Below, piece after piece: positions 26,064-35,299 of a stretch of 64,000 nucleotides of DNA. The notes under the pieces were generated by a model. That model was not told the DNA's origin. It saw only the letters and a program-made list of their open reading frames with translations, and did no database searches. The first letter of the stretch is position 1. Every line of letters begins with the position of its first letter. Source of the DNA: an uncultured Alphaproteobacteria bacterium (lineage in GTDB: Bacteria; Pseudomonadota; Alphaproteobacteria; HIMB59; GCA-002718135); contig CACMKZ010000001.1 of NCBI GenBank assembly GCA_902614375.1, forward strand, positions 150,840 through 214,839. The letters run 5' to 3'. Both the position numbers and the translations under genes were made by a program.

Positions 26064-26669
26064 ATGTTTTCAACAAGAAATTTTAACCGCAGTAAACCTG
26101 TCTTATTTATTTTAATTCTATTTCCAAGCCTACTCTGGGCGTACCAATTTGTTACTGGGAATCTTGGAGTAAATCCAATTGAAAAACTAATGGATGAGTT
26201 AGGTCTAATGGCACTCAGATTAATAATAATAACTCTTATGATTACTACTCTATCAAATATTAAACCTTTAAAATCGATAGTTGTATTACGAAGAATGATT
26301 GGACTTTTTGCTTTCTATTATGTTTGTTTGCATTTCTCCACTTACATAGTTTTAGATCATTTTTTAGATATGCAATTTATCATACAAGATATTATAAAAA
26401 GACCATTTATAACTTTTGGTTTTATAAGTTTTCTTTTTTTAATACCGCTTGCTAGCACTTCAACAAAAAATATGATTAAGCGATTAGGTTTTAAATTATG
26501 GAAGAAAATTCATTATTTAATTTACCCAGTAGCCATTCTGGCTAGTATGCATTTTTATGTTTTAGTTCGCGCTGATAAAACTGAACCAGTCATTTATATG
26601 GGAATAATTATCCTCTTGTTACTTCACAGAATATTTAAAAGACTTACTCGTCCTCAGTTGGCTCAGTAA
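26064..26669 (+). CDS. msrQ: MsrPQ heme-binding membrane subunit MsrQ (YedZ)
   Basis: MsrQ is an inner-membrane b-type heme protein that passes electrons from the quinol pool or flavin to MsrP. The 201 residues have about six hydrophobic segments. Heme-ligand histidines are visible in YYVCLHFSTY (near 90) and in KIHYLIYPVAILASMHFYVL (near 150-163). RRMIGLFAFYYVCLH is the usual ferric-reductase-like core. It follows msrP after three bases, and its last 26 bases overlap the convergent MFS gene. Together msrPQ indicate repair of oxidised envelope methionines. Confidence 0.93.
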   Translation: MFSTRNFNRSKPVLFILILFPSLLWAYQFVTGNLGVNPIEKLMDELGLMALRLIIITLMITTLSNIKPLKSIVVLRRMIGLFAFYYVCLHFSTYIVLDHFLDMQFIIQDIIKRPFITFGFISFLFLIPLASTSTKNMIKRLGFKLWKKIHYLIYPVAILASMHFYVLVRADKTEPVIYMGIIILLLLHRIFKRLTRPQLAQ

Positions 26670-27882
26670 CGGGGTTCATCTCCATACCGGCAGGACTAAT
26701 ATTTCGTGGTAAAGGATTGTATTGTGATTCAAGATCACGTGGTTTAGTTCTTTGTGTGATTCTATACAAACCAAACAGCCCTAGCAGTCCATGTATTAAA
26801 AATAAATAGATGTAAAAACCTACCGCTCCCAAAATTTCCATGAATCCAGAAACAAACAAAGGTCCGATAATTGATCCAATACCAATAAGTATACCAAAGG
26901 TTGCACTTGCTGATACTATCTCATTAGGTTGTAAGAAGTCATTTGTATGAGCAACTGTAAGTGAATACATTGGTAAACATGCAACTGAAAAAAGACCGGT
27001 AAAAATTAAGAACAATATTAGTGGCATAAAGTTTGCAAAAACAAAAAATAAACTCAAACCTGAAGCCATAAAAGAAACACCAATAAGAATAACACGTCTA
27101 TCAATTCTATCTGACAAATACCCAATAGGCCATTGAGATAGGGCGCCAGCTGACGTTATAATCATCATATACAGAGAAATTTCAAATAAGCTTAAATTAA
27201 TAGATGATGCATAAATTGCACCGTACCCAAAAACAGCACTATGCGATAAACCAGTAGCTAATGCGCCAACAAAACCTAAAGGTGAAACAGTATAAAATTC
27301 TCTTAAAGAAAAAAATTTAGGACTTTCTGTATTAGGTTGTTCTGTTGAAGATAAAAGAATAGGAAGAAGTGCGAATGATAATAAGATTGATACTAAAATA
27401 AATAAATCAACTTTAGCTGGATCACCTAAATTTAATAAAAACTGTCCTGCTCCAACAAATACAAAAGTAATAATCATGTAAACGGAAAGTAATTGACCAC
27501 GAGTTTGATTAGTTGATTTTTCATTTAACCAGCTCTCCATGATTACATAAATTCCAGCAAGACTTAAACCAGTTAATATTCGTATAAACATCCATGAATA
27601 GGGATGAACAAATACTGAGTGTAATAATATAGCGATAGAAGCAAGCGATGCTAAAGCAGCAAAAACTCTTATGTGACCAACACGTTGTAAAAAAATTGGA
27701 ATTGTTAATGCACCAGTTAAATATCCAACGTAATAACCAGCTATAATAAGTCCTGATGCAAAAAAACTAAAACCTTCTAAAACAGAACGAACACCGATAA
27801 GTGTTCCTTGCAAACCGTGACCAAGACTAATTAAAGCAAAGCCAAAAAAAAGGGCCCAAGTGTTTTGTAGTACCTTAAACAT
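26644..27882 (-). CDS. MFS transporter, YcaD-like
   Basis: A 412-residue major-facilitator protein with about twelve hydrophobic segments. Features of the YcaD-like branch are GYYVGYLTGA near residue 50, GLSLAGIYVIMESWLNEKS near 110-125, and the inter-half motif GYLSDRIDRRVIL near 260. The substrate is unknown. The tail is hydrophilic and acidic (EPTEDE). The gene is last in the minus-strand series running from the phosphonate ABC transporter through the DMT and zinc-protein genes; the start lies 22 bases past the TIGR02300 stop. It overlaps msrQ tail to tail. Confidence 0.87.
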   Translation of the reverse strand: MFKVLQNTWALFFGFALISLGHGLQGTLIGVRSVLEGFSFFASGLIIAGYYVGYLTGALTIPIFLQRVGHIRVFAALASLASIAILLHSVFVHPYSWMFIRILTGLSLAGIYVIMESWLNEKSTNQTRGQLLSVYMIITFVFVGAGQFLLNLGDPAKVDLFILVSILLSFALLPILLSSTEQPNTESPKFFSLREFYTVSPLGFVGALATGLSHSAVFGYGAIYASSINLSLFEISLYMMIITSAGALSQWPIGYLSDRIDRRVILIGVSFMASGLSLFFVFANFMPLILFLIFTGLFSVACLPMYSLTVAHTNDFLQPNEIVSASATFGILIGIGSIIGPLFVSGFMEILGAVGFYIYLFLIHGLLGLFGLYRITQRTKPRDLESQYNPLPRNISPAGMEMNPVTEPTEDE

Positions 27883-27904
27883 CTTCTAAATTTTTATTGA
27901 AATT

Positions 27905-28258
27905 TTAGTATTCTTCTTCGCCGTCTTCTTTAGGTTTAATACCTTCAGCTACTGGATCAATTTCTGTTTCATCTTCTAGTAAAACAGTATCATCCTCAAG
28001 ATTGTCTTCGTTGTTATCCAAATCCAGATTCTCGATATCAAGATCATCATCTTTTTCTTTTGGTTTTGGAGGGATAGGATTAGTTAAAGGAGCAGCATTA
28101 GTACTTCCAGGTTTTCTTCCACGTCTTGGTCTAGTCATGGTAGTAACTTCAATTTCTTTACCACACTCAGGACATTCCAGTTCTGTTCTTCCTAAGTCGT
28201 AGTATTGCTTACTACACATTGGACATATTCTTTTTAAACCCCAAGATTCTTTGTACAT
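27905..28258 (-). CDS. TIGR02300 (FYDLN acid) family zinc protein
   Basis: A 117-residue protein of a family found mainly in Alphaproteobacteria. The N-terminal zinc-ribbon has CPMCSKQYYDLGR and CPECGKE (about residues 12-36), where YYDLG replaces the eponymous FYDLN. A basic patch PRRGRKPGS follows and then a long, strongly acidic, low-complexity tail (DDDLDIENLDLDNNEDNLED and on) ending EEEY. Function is not established. It is two bases downstream of the short zinc-finger gene, so the two zinc proteins are co-translated. Confidence 0.88.
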   Translation of the reverse strand: MYKESWGLKRICPMCSKQYYDLGRTELECPECGKEIEVTTMTRPRRGRKPGSTNAAPLTNPIPPKPKEKDDDLDIENLDLDNNEDNLEDDTVLLEDETEIDPVAEGIKPKEDGEEEY

Positions 28259-28260
28259 TT

Positions 28261-28431
28261 CTACTCTTCTTTTTTTATAAATATTTTACCGCAATAACCA
28301 CAAACAATTTTGTTCTCATTATTAAAGGTATAATAAACTGCGGGATGTCCTAAACCATCTTCACCACCATCGCAAGAGATAGTTTCGGTTTTTGGATCTA
28401 CTTCCACAATATCCTCAGTCATAAAAGTCAT
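28261..28431 (-). CDS. Short zinc-finger protein (zf-CHCC, NDUFS6-like), 56 residues
   Basis: A small gene below common length cut-offs. From ATG 28431 (or 28422, three codons later) it encodes TETISCDGGEDGLGHPAVYY near the middle and IVCGYCGKIFI near the end. The Cys-x8-His and Cys-x2-Cys spacing and the CDGG...LGHP pattern are those of the zf-CHCC domain, known from mitochondrial complex I subunit NDUFS6 and small alphaproteobacterial proteins. It may bind zinc and assist complex I assembly; this is inference. No clear ribosome-binding site is seen. It sits between the DMT gene and the TIGR02300 gene in the same direction. Confidence 0.85.
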   Translation of the reverse strand: MTFMTEDIVEVDPKTETISCDGGEDGLGHPAVYYTFNNENKIVCGYCGKIFIKKEE

Positions 28432-28466
28432 ATAAAATTTTCGTGCAAAATGTCTATATTTTTTCC

Positions 28467-29315
28467 TTATAGAATTTGAAAATAAACAACCGAAATACCA
28501 CTCACTATTAAAATAGAAGGTATTATTCGAGATTTTGCATTTTTCTCAAATAAAAAAAGCATTCCAATAATTGCTGCAAACACAATGCTTATTTCTCTAA
28601 TACTAGAGACATAAGCTATTTCTATAAATTGCATACTCCAAACAACAATTGCGTAACTACTTGTTGCAAATACACCAGCAGCAATCCCTGATCTAAAAGT
28701 GTACGTTTCTCTTTTTCGTAAACCATCTTTCGAGATCAAACCAATAATTAGTAAAGGTATTCCATTAAGTGTGAAGAGCCAATAAATATACGAAAAACCA
28801 TTTTCAGAAAGTCTAACCCCGACACCATCAACTAAAGTGTAAGCAGTAATTAGAATAGCCGTTGATATTGCAAGAGCAAAACCTCTAAAGTTAAAAGATA
28901 AATTTTTAGCATAAGAAATTAAAAATAATCCAATACAAACAATTAATATTCCTACAAAACCAGCAACACTAATATCAGAACTTAAAAATAAAATACTAAT
29001 GATTGCTACAAACAAACATGAACTTCCTCTAGAAATTGGATATATGTAAGAGAGATCACCGTACCTATATGAGTAGATAACATTTAGTCTGTAGAAGACA
29101 TGAATGATTACGGTTGCAATTAAAAAATACCAAACTTCTAAAGTTGGAAATGGAACAGTAAATGTTAAAGGTAAAAAAATAGTAACTTCTAAGACAGACG
29201 TTATACCCATTAACGATAAAGGGTTCTTACTTGATTTTATTATAGCACTCCAAACTGCATGACATAGAGCAGAAACAAGAATTAGGATAAAAATAAAATT
29301 TACTGACAATGTCAT
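28467..29315 (-). CDS. EamA/DMT superfamily transporter
   Basis: A 282-residue inner-membrane protein with about ten hydrophobic segments. The N-terminal ALCHAVWSAIIKSSKNPL is typical of EamA carriers, with a YRYGDLSYIYPISRGSS element at the end of the first repeat, and SYAIVVWSMQFIEIAYVSSI and EISIVFAAIIGMLFL in the second. The substrate is unknown. It starts 14 bases after the second ABC permease, so it could be co-transcribed with the phosphonate-module transporter and move a pathway intermediate, but this is speculative. It is a different protein from the DMT carrier at 21919-22803. Confidence 0.85.
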   Translation of the reverse strand: MTLSVNFIFILILVSALCHAVWSAIIKSSKNPLSLMGITSVLEVTIFLPLTFTVPFPTLEVWYFLIATVIIHVFYRLNVIYSYRYGDLSYIYPISRGSSCLFVAIISILFLSSDISVAGFVGILIVCIGLFLISYAKNLSFNFRGFALAISTAILITAYTLVDGVGVRLSENGFSYIYWLFTLNGIPLLIIGLISKDGLRKRETYTFRSGIAAGVFATSSYAIVVWSMQFIEIAYVSSIREISIVFAAIIGMLFLFEKNAKSRIIPSILIVSGISVVYFQIL

Positions 29316-29329
29316 CAGCAGATAAGAAT

Positions 29330-30223
29330 TTACTTCATGCCTGTCAAAGTAATTCCTTCAATAAATCGTTTTTGCGCGATTATAAAAGCAACTATAAGGG
29401 GAACTGTTACTGTAACTATCGAAGCCATCATAGGGCCAAATTCGTCACTATCAATTCCACCTCTGAATTCTCTTATACCAAGTGGTGGAGTAAAGAGATC
29501 TCTATTTCCTGTTATTACCATACGAGGCCAGAAATAATCATTCCAGTGTGCAACAACTGAGAATATTGCAAAAGCAAGTAACGCTGGTATTGCAGTTGGA
29601 AGCATTACTTTCCATACGATTGCGTACTCTCCCATACCATCCATCCTGGCGGCATCAATTAATTCATCGGGCACAGTCATAAAGAATTGCCGCATTAAAA
29701 AGATTCCAAACACCGATATTGTCCAGGGGAGTATTAAGGCGGAATAGGTGTCAACCAGTCCTGCCTGGGCCAACATAACATATAATGGAAGTGCAATTCC
29801 GTGAACTGGAATGAGCAAGCAAAATAAAACCATCGAGAAAACAAATTCTCGTCCGTAAAACCGTAACTTGGCGAGTGCATACGCGCACGGTAAGGCGACT
29901 AGAACCTGAATGATGAAGATTGATAAAGTAACAATGACACCATTCATTAAGTATCTAGGAATAGGAGCTTTCTCAAAAGCAAACCAATAGTTGTATTGAT
30001 ATGGCTTCATTGTACATGTTTCTTCTGAATAACCAGTTTTAACACATACAGGAAACGTTTGAGTTTCTTGCGCACCAATAAGACCACCAGAAATTGATTG
30101 GATTTCTTGCTGAGATTTTAATGACATAGAAACCATCATATAAAAAGGGAGCATCACTACGATAGCACCAATAATTAAGATTGCATGTTTCCAACCTTCC
30201 CCAATATATTGTTTAGCTTCCAT
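29330..30223 (-). CDS. ABC transporter permease, UgpE/MalG type
   Basis: The second membrane subunit of a carbohydrate-uptake-type importer (297 residues, about six hydrophobic segments). The EAA loop is LIDAARMDGMGEYAIVWKVM, followed by LPTAIPALLAF (about 190-225). An early periplasmic loop (about residues 38-75) is longer than in typical MalG proteins and contains two cysteines (PVCVKTGYSEETC), perhaps a disulfide. It shares one base with the upstream permease. Sequence places it with sugar and glycerol-3-phosphate systems, but the surrounding genes handle phosphonates, so a phosphonate or phosphonate ester is the favoured substrate. Confidence 0.9.
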   Translation of the reverse strand: MEAKQYIGEGWKHAILIIGAIVVMLPFYMMVSMSLKSQQEIQSISGGLIGAQETQTFPVCVKTGYSEETCTMKPYQYNYWFAFEKAPIPRYLMNGVIVTLSIFIIQVLVALPCAYALAKLRFYGREFVFSMVLFCLLIPVHGIALPLYVMLAQAGLVDTYSALILPWTISVFGIFLMRQFFMTVPDELIDAARMDGMGEYAIVWKVMLPTAIPALLAFAIFSVVAHWNDYFWPRMVITGNRDLFTPPLGIREFRGGIDSDEFGPMMASIVTVTVPLIVAFIIAQKRFIEGITLTGMK

Positions 30224-31179
30224 TAATAATGAACCCTCTTCTCAATGACATATCTTTGGAAAAACGTTAACACGAGAATAAATCCAATAAAGACAACTGT
30301 GATTGCTGCACCGATACTTGTTAAGTTTTGTTGAATAGCTTTTTCAAAGATCGCATACATCATGACATACGTTGTTTTTGATGGACCACCTTTGGTGAGT
30401 ATTTCGATTGTATCAAATACTTGAAACGTTCTAATGGTAGTAATAGTGACAACAAACAATGTTGTTGGACCAAGCATTGGCCATGTAACAAGTTTAAATT
30501 GCTCCCATGTAGATTTAGCCCCGTCCATTTCTGCAGCTTGGTATAACTCCCTTGGTATACTTGTTAAGCCAGCTAAATATAAAACCATATTAAAACCAAA
30601 AGCCTGCCAAATTCCTATGAAACATACTGTCCAAATCGCAGTATTTTTTTGTTTTAACCAATATGGAAAATCCATGTTGTTTGCACACGCTACAGCATAC
30701 CAGCTTTCTTGTGAGTCTACCCATGGCAACCAATGAAAACCAAGAATGAATTCCCTAACTCCTCCACATCCATTCGCTAAAAAACTATTTACAATTCCTA
30801 ATGTTGGATGAAGAGTAAATTCCCATGCAATTGCCATTGCAAGAAGAGTTGCCATAACTGGAAGAAAAAAAATTGTTTTATATATATCAGCGCCAAACCT
30901 TAGTGAATTTAAGAGCATAGCAGCACATAATCCAAGTACAACAGAAATTGGAACGACAACAATAACATACGTCGCTGTGGCCCAAATCATTTTGACATAT
31001 GTTTTTCGATTGAACATCTTGTCATAATTTTCTAGTCCAACCCACTCGAATGTTTTGTTTCCTAAATTGTAGTCAGTAAAAGAAATTCCTCCTGCAAGAA
31101 AAAGAGGAAAGATTAAAATAATTATCATCAGTATGATTGCTGGTGCAATAAACCATATGTGAGCTTTTGAATTATGCAT
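30223..31179 (-). CDS. ABC transporter permease, UgpA/MalF type
   Basis: The first membrane subunit (318 residues, about six hydrophobic segments). The EAA loop is ELYQAAEMDGAKSTWEQFKLV with WPMLGPTTLFV following (about residues 215-250). Between segments 3 and 4 there is an extra periplasmic stretch (about 130-185: GCGGVREF...WYAVACANN) with two cysteines, not usual in UgpA. It overlaps the ATPase gene by eight bases and the next permease by one. The operon is divergent from phnA-phnY and the cognate binding protein is 3 kb away on the other strand. Confidence 0.9.
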   Translation of the reverse strand: MHNSKAHIWFIAPAIILMIIILIFPLFLAGGISFTDYNLGNKTFEWVGLENYDKMFNRKTYVKMIWATATYVIVVVPISVVLGLCAAMLLNSLRFGADIYKTIFFLPVMATLLAMAIAWEFTLHPTLGIVNSFLANGCGGVREFILGFHWLPWVDSQESWYAVACANNMDFPYWLKQKNTAIWTVCFIGIWQAFGFNMVLYLAGLTSIPRELYQAAEMDGAKSTWEQFKLVTWPMLGPTTLFVVTITTIRTFQVFDTIEILTKGGPSKTTYVMMYAIFEKAIQQNLTSIGAAITVVFIGFILVLTFFQRYVIEKRVHY

Positions 31180-32305
31180 TAGTAAATTGAACTCTCATTC
31201 CTGCTTGATTAAATAGTAATGCTTTATCTGAAACTCTTTTAATATTCACACTAGAACCGTTTGAAATTTGGTGTGTAAATTGTGGTAAGCCCCTTACAAT
31301 TATTTTATTTGAACCGTCTTCAATATTTACATGAAAGAAAATATCTGAACCTAAATTTTCTCTATATGCAACTGTTCCACTAAATGTATTTTCATTACTT
31401 TCATTTATAATTTCTAAATGTTCTGGTCGAATACCAATATGTAAGTCTGTATTACTTTCAGAACTTTTTCTTTTTAGATTCACGTTGAGAAAACCCACCG
31501 TCCCACCAGAGTCCGCAGTTCCTTTAAATATATTTATTTTCGGACTTCCAACAAATTGAGCTACACTTAATGAGGAAGGATTGTCATATACTTCTTGAGG
31601 TGTATCTAGTTGTAATAAATTTCCATCAATCATCACAGCCATTCTAGAAGACATAGTTAACGCTTCTGCTTGATCATGTGTTACGTACACAAAAGTAGTT
31701 TTAAGTGAATTATGAAGTTCAGATAATTCAGATCGCATGTGAACTCTCAGAGCCGCATCTAAATTTGAAAGAGGTTCATCCATTAAAAAGGCAACAGGCT
31801 CTCTAACCATAGCACGACCAAGAGCAACTCTTTGTCTTTGACCGCCTGACAATTGCCCAGGTTTTCTATCTAATAGTTCTGAAATTTTTAGAGTTTCAGA
31901 AGTTTTATTTACTAATTGATTTATAGATTCGGTTTTCTCTTTTTTGCTTGGAGAAAAATTACCAATCAAGGGTAGTCTTTCAAATGCATTATAGTCTCTT
32001 AGTCTTAATGGAGTTTCTAAATTTCTTCTTACTGTGAGATGAGGATAAAGAGCATATGATTGGAATACCATTGCCAAATCTCTTTCACTGGCTCTAACTC
32101 TATTTACATTTTTATTATCTATTAATACATCACCTGAAGTTTGTTGTTCCAATCCTGCAATTATTCTAAGTAATGTAGATTTACCACAACCAGATGGACC
32201 AACTAATGTTAAGAATTCTCCATCGTTTATATCAACATTCAAATTATTAAGTACTTGTGTAGACCCAAATGACTTTGAAATATTTTTAAGTGATATAGTC
32301 CCCAC
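31172..32305 (-). CDS. ABC transporter ATPase, UgpC/MsmK type
   Basis: ATP-binding subunit of the importer (377 residues). Walker [13 protein letters not shown]-loop FQSYALYPHLTV, signature LSGGQRQRVALGRA, Walker B FLMDEPLSNLD and the switch THDQAEALTM are intact. The C-terminal OB/TOBE region has HIGIRPEHLEI. Between Q-loop and signature there is an insertion (about residues 105-140, ERLPLIGNFSPSKKEK) missing from standard UgpC. The GTG start is preferred because AGAGGGGG precedes it; a nearby ATG is out of frame. It is the first gene of the minus-strand transporter operon and divergent from phnA. Confidence 0.9.
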   Translation of the reverse strand: MGTISLKNISKSFGSTQVLNNLNVDINDGEFLTLVGPSGCGKSTLLRIIAGLEQQTSGDVLIDNKNVNRVRASERDLAMVFQSYALYPHLTVRRNLETPLRLRDYNAFERLPLIGNFSPSKKEKTESINQLVNKTSETLKISELLDRKPGQLSGGQRQRVALGRAMVREPVAFLMDEPLSNLDAALRVHMRSELSELHNSLKTTFVYVTHDQAEALTMSSRMAVMIDGNLLQLDTPQEVYDNPSSLSVAQFVGSPKINIFKGTADSGGTVGFLNVNLKRKSSESNTDLHIGIRPEHLEIINESNENTFSGTVAYRENLGSDIFFHVNIEDGSNKIIVRGLPQFTHQISNGSSVNIKRVSDKALLFNQAGMRVQFTNA

Positions 32306-32374
32306 TCATTCCCCCTCTATGTTAACTTTAATCTACAAAATTTTATTAAATTTGAGAATATTTTAAATCTATTT

Positions 32375-32392
32375 ATTTCAGTTTTATTTCAA
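32375..32392 (+). promoter_or_regulatory. Candidate weak PhoB box before phnA
   Basis: ATTTCAG (32375-32381), TTTT, ATTTCAA (32386-32392): a 7-4-7 direct repeat with 11-base period. ATTTCAG is also the first half-site before pstS. The half-sites differ from the TTGTAAC form seen at other boxes, so this is the least certain of the set. It lies about 90 bases before phnA in the divergent gap shared with the ABC transporter operon. Confidence 0.35.
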
Positions 32393-32481
32393 TTTTATTA
32401 ACAAATATTCAAATTATCATTGAGTTTAACTAGCAGATAACTATAAATTCTTATTTTTAATAATATATATTAAATGAAATT

Positions 32482-33723
32482 GTGTCCGATAACTTAGAAA
32501 TTAATAAAAGAGAATATCCAAGTAATTTTTCAAAAACTGCTATTGTGATTTGCCTTGATGGCAGTCAAAAAGAGTATCTCGAAGAAGCATCAAAATCAAA
32601 TCTTACACCAAACCTTGATAAATTAATTGCAAGTGGTGAAAACCTACTAGTACACAGCGCTATTCCAAGTTTCACAAATCCAAATAATATTTCGATTGTA
32701 ACAGGCCAACCAAGTTCTGTCCACGGTATATGCGGGAACTTCTTTTATACACCCGAGACCGGTGAAGAAGTAATGATGAATGACCCAAAATACATGCGAG
32801 CACCAACTATTTTTGAAAAATTTTATAATTCTGGTTCTAAAATTGCTCTGGTTACTGCAAAAGACAAGTTGAGAACACTTTTAGGAAACGGATTAAGTTT
32901 TGATGATGAGAGAGCTATTTGTTTTTCTGCTGAAAAATCTGATCAAGCAACAAAAGATCTCAATGGTATAGATAATGTAAACGATTGGTTGGGGATGCCA
33001 GTGCCAGAAGTATATTCTGAAGGACTTTCTGAATTTGTAATGGCTGCAGGTGTAAAACTTCTTGAAGAGTTTAAACCAAATATTATGTATTTATCGACTA
33101 CGGATTATATTCAACACAAATATGCACCGGGAAATGAAACAGCAAATAAATTTTATGCAATGTTTGATAAATATATTGGTCTTTTAAATAAGGAGAATGT
33201 TTCTATAATCATCACAGCAGATCACGGAATGAAACCAAAATCAAAAGAAGATGGTTCACCTAATGCAATATTTTTACAAGATTATTTAGATAAAAAATTT
33301 GAACCAAACATGGCTAAAGTTATTCTACCAATTACAGATCCATATGTCGTGCATCATGGTTCACTTGGTTCTTTTGCAACAATTTATTTAGAAGACAAAA
33401 GTAAGATAGATTCAGTTGTAAATGCTATAAAAGAAATAAAAGATATAGAAGTTGTTTTAACAAAAGACGAAGGATGCTCTACTTATAATTTACCTCCAGA
33501 TAGAATGGGGGATATTATATGTATGTCTTCAGAATTTATGACTATTGGTTCATCAGAAGATAAACACAATCTATCTGGATTAAATGAACCTTTACGTTCT
33601 CATGGAGGACTCCATGAAAGAGAAGTTCCATTCATATCAAATTTAAAATTACAAAATTTAGATACTAACAAACAATTATATAACTATGATGCATTTTACT
33701 ATGCAATTAACGGAGCCCTATGA
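32482..33723 (+). CDS. phnA: Phosphonoacetate hydrolase
   Basis: PhnA splits the C-P bond of phosphonoacetate to acetate and phosphate. The 413 residues follow the alkaline-phosphatase-superfamily pattern of this enzyme: [10 protein letters not shown] (metal Asp), [14 protein letters not shown] with the catalytic Thr, [59 protein letters not shown] and RSHGGLHE. Agreement across the whole length is strong. The GTG start is used because the only nearby ATG (32474) is out of frame. PhnY follows with a four-base overlap (ATGA), giving the last two steps of the PhnW-PhnY-PhnA route. Confidence 0.95.
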   Translation: MSDNLEINKREYPSNFSKTAIVICLDGSQKEYLEEASKSNLTPNLDKLIASGENLLVHSAIPSFTNPNNISIVTGQPSSVHGICGNFFYTPETGEEVMMNDPKYMRAPTIFEKFYNSGSKIALVTAKDKLRTLLGNGLSFDDERAICFSAEKSDQATKDLNGIDNVNDWLGMPVPEVYSEGLSEFVMAAGVKLLEEFKPNIMYLSTTDYIQHKYAPGNETANKFYAMFDKYIGLLNKENVSIIITADHGMKPKSKEDGSPNAIFLQDYLDKKFEPNMAKVILPITDPYVVHHGSLGSFATIYLEDKSKIDSVVNAIKEIKDIEVVLTKDEGCSTYNLPPDRMGDIICMSSEFMTIGSSEDKHNLSGLNEPLRSHGGLHEREVPFISNLKLQNLDTNKQLYNYDAFYYAINGAL

Positions 33724-35162
33724 TGCACAAAAAAATGATTAATGAAGCAATGCGTATTGCTGGAGAAAAAGTTACTTCAGATAAAACAATAAATGTTGAG
33801 TACCCTTTTACAGGTGAAGTAATCGGAACGGTCCCAGCCGGTACTGCAGAGCATGCAAGAAAGGCTTTAGATATTGCTGCAAATTACCAACCTAAACTTA
33901 CAAGATACGAGAGACAAAAAATTCTTCAAACTGCTGCAGAAGTACTTGTTAAAAGAAAAGAAGAAATTTCTGATATTATTACTTTAGAACTTGGTATCTC
34001 AAAACAAGATTCTTTATACGAAGTAGGAAGAGCTTTTGATGTCTTTTCATTAACGGCTCAACTTTGTATTCTTGATGATGGAGAAATATTTTCTTGTGAT
34101 TTAACTCCGCATGGAAAAGCGAGAAAAATATTTACCATTAGAGAACCTTTAACGGCAATTTCAGCAATCACTCCATTTAATCATCCTTTGAATATGGTAG
34201 CGCATAAAATTGCACCTTCAATTGCAACTAATAATTGTACTGTATGTAAACAAACAGAATTAACACCCTTAACAGCAATGGTACTTGCTGATGTTTTATA
34301 TGAAGCAGGTTTACCACCAGAAATGTTTTCAGTTGTAACTGGATGGCCTCAAGATATCGGATCAGAAATGATCAAGAATCCAAATATTGATCTCATTACT
34401 TTTACAGGCAGTGTAGGTGTAGGAAAATTAATTGCTGAACAAGCTGGATACAAAAGAACAGTTCTTGAGCTTGGTGGTAATGATCCTTTAATTGTTTTAA
34501 ATGACTTAGATGGTGATGATCTTAAAAAAGCTGTTGAGCTAGCTGTTACTGGAGCAACGAAAAACTCTGGTCAACGTTGTACAGCTGTTAAAAGAATACT
34601 GGTTCAAGAATCCATTGCAGATCAATTTGTTGAAATGGCTCTCGAGCGTGCTAAGAAAATTAAATTTGGTGATCCTATGAATATGGAAACACACTTAGGT
34701 ACTGTTGTTAATGCTCAAGCTGCAGAACTATTTGATAAAAGAGTTTCTATGGCTGAAGAAGACGGTGCAAAAATTTTATATCATCCTGGAAGGAAAGGTG
34801 CTTTGTTACCTCCAATAGTTGTAGATCATGTTGACCCTAAAAGTGAATTAGTTTTAGAAGAAACATTTGGTCCAGTTATCCCAATCATTCGTGTGCCTAA
34901 TGACGATGAAGCTGTAATGAAAATATCTAATTCAACCGCATTCGGATTATCATCTGGTGTATGTACAAATAACTTCATGCGAGCAAAAAAATATATTCAA
35001 GGTTTAAATGTTGGTACGGTAAATATTTGGGAGGTTCCAGGTTATAGAATTGAAATGTCTCCTTTTGGAGGAATTAAAGATTCAGGTCTTGGTTACAAAG
35101 AGGGTGTTATTGAAGCAATGAAAAGTTTTACTAATGTAAAAACCTTTTCGCTACCTTGGTAA
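33720..35162 (+). CDS. phnY: Phosphonoacetaldehyde dehydrogenase
   Basis: An NAD-dependent aldehyde dehydrogenase (480 residues) that would oxidise phosphonoacetaldehyde to phosphonoacetate. ALDH landmarks: [10 protein letters not shown] near residue 235, the general base Glu in [10 protein letters not shown], the catalytic Cys in [18 protein letters not shown] and a C-terminal [12 protein letters not shown]. The enzyme class is certain from sequence. The phosphonate substrate is inferred from the overlap with phnA and the presence of phnW. It should not be confused with PhnY*, the unrelated dioxygenase. The transcript may end before the next gene, which has its own candidate PhoB box. Confidence 0.9.
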   Translation: MMHKKMINEAMRIAGEKVTSDKTINVEYPFTGEVIGTVPAGTAEHARKALDIAANYQPKLTRYERQKILQTAAEVLVKRKEEISDIITLELGISKQDSLYEVGRAFDVFSLTAQLCILDDGEIFSCDLTPHGKARKIFTIREPLTAISAITPFNHPLNMVAHKIAPSIATNNCTVCKQTELTPLTAMVLADVLYEAGLPPEMFSVVTGWPQDIGSEMIKNPNIDLITFTGSVGVGKLIAEQAGYKRTVLELGGNDPLIVLNDLDGDDLKKAVELAVTGATKNSGQRCTAVKRILVQESIADQFVEMALERAKKIKFGDPMNMETHLGTVVNAQAAELFDKRVSMAEEDGAKILYHPGRKGALLPPIVVDHVDPKSELVLEETFGPVIPIIRVPNDDEAVMKISNSTAFGLSSGVCTNNFMRAKKYIQGLNVGTVNIWEVPGYRIEMSPFGGIKDSGLGYKEGVIEAMKSFTNVKTFSLPW

Positions 35163-35218
35163 ATAAACCTGTTTTTCTCTAATTTTTCTTAATACTGTGG
35201 AAAAATAAGCTTATTTTT

Positions 35219-35247
35219 TAGTAATATTTTCGTAATAAAATTGTAAC
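35219..35247 (+). promoter_or_regulatory. Candidate triple PhoB box before the phosphonate binding-protein gene
   Basis: TAGTAAT (35219), TCGTAAT (35230) and TTGTAAC (35241) repeat with an exact 11-base period; each pair is separated by four bases. This is the geometry of PhoB boxes (7-4-7 direct repeats). A -10-like TTAGAT follows at 35264 and GGAGG precedes the start at 35300. Phosphate-starvation control is inferred. Confidence 0.65.
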
Positions 35248-35299
35248 CCTTTGAGACTACGTGTTAGATTAATTATTATATTTGAATCGGAGGGATTAA

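Noticed and set aside
32321..32338. Minus-strand TTGTAGA-TTAA-AGTTAAC as a PhoB box for the ABC transporter operon
   Set aside because: It abuts the ribosome-binding site of the ATPase gene, leaving no room for a -10 element and a transcription start.
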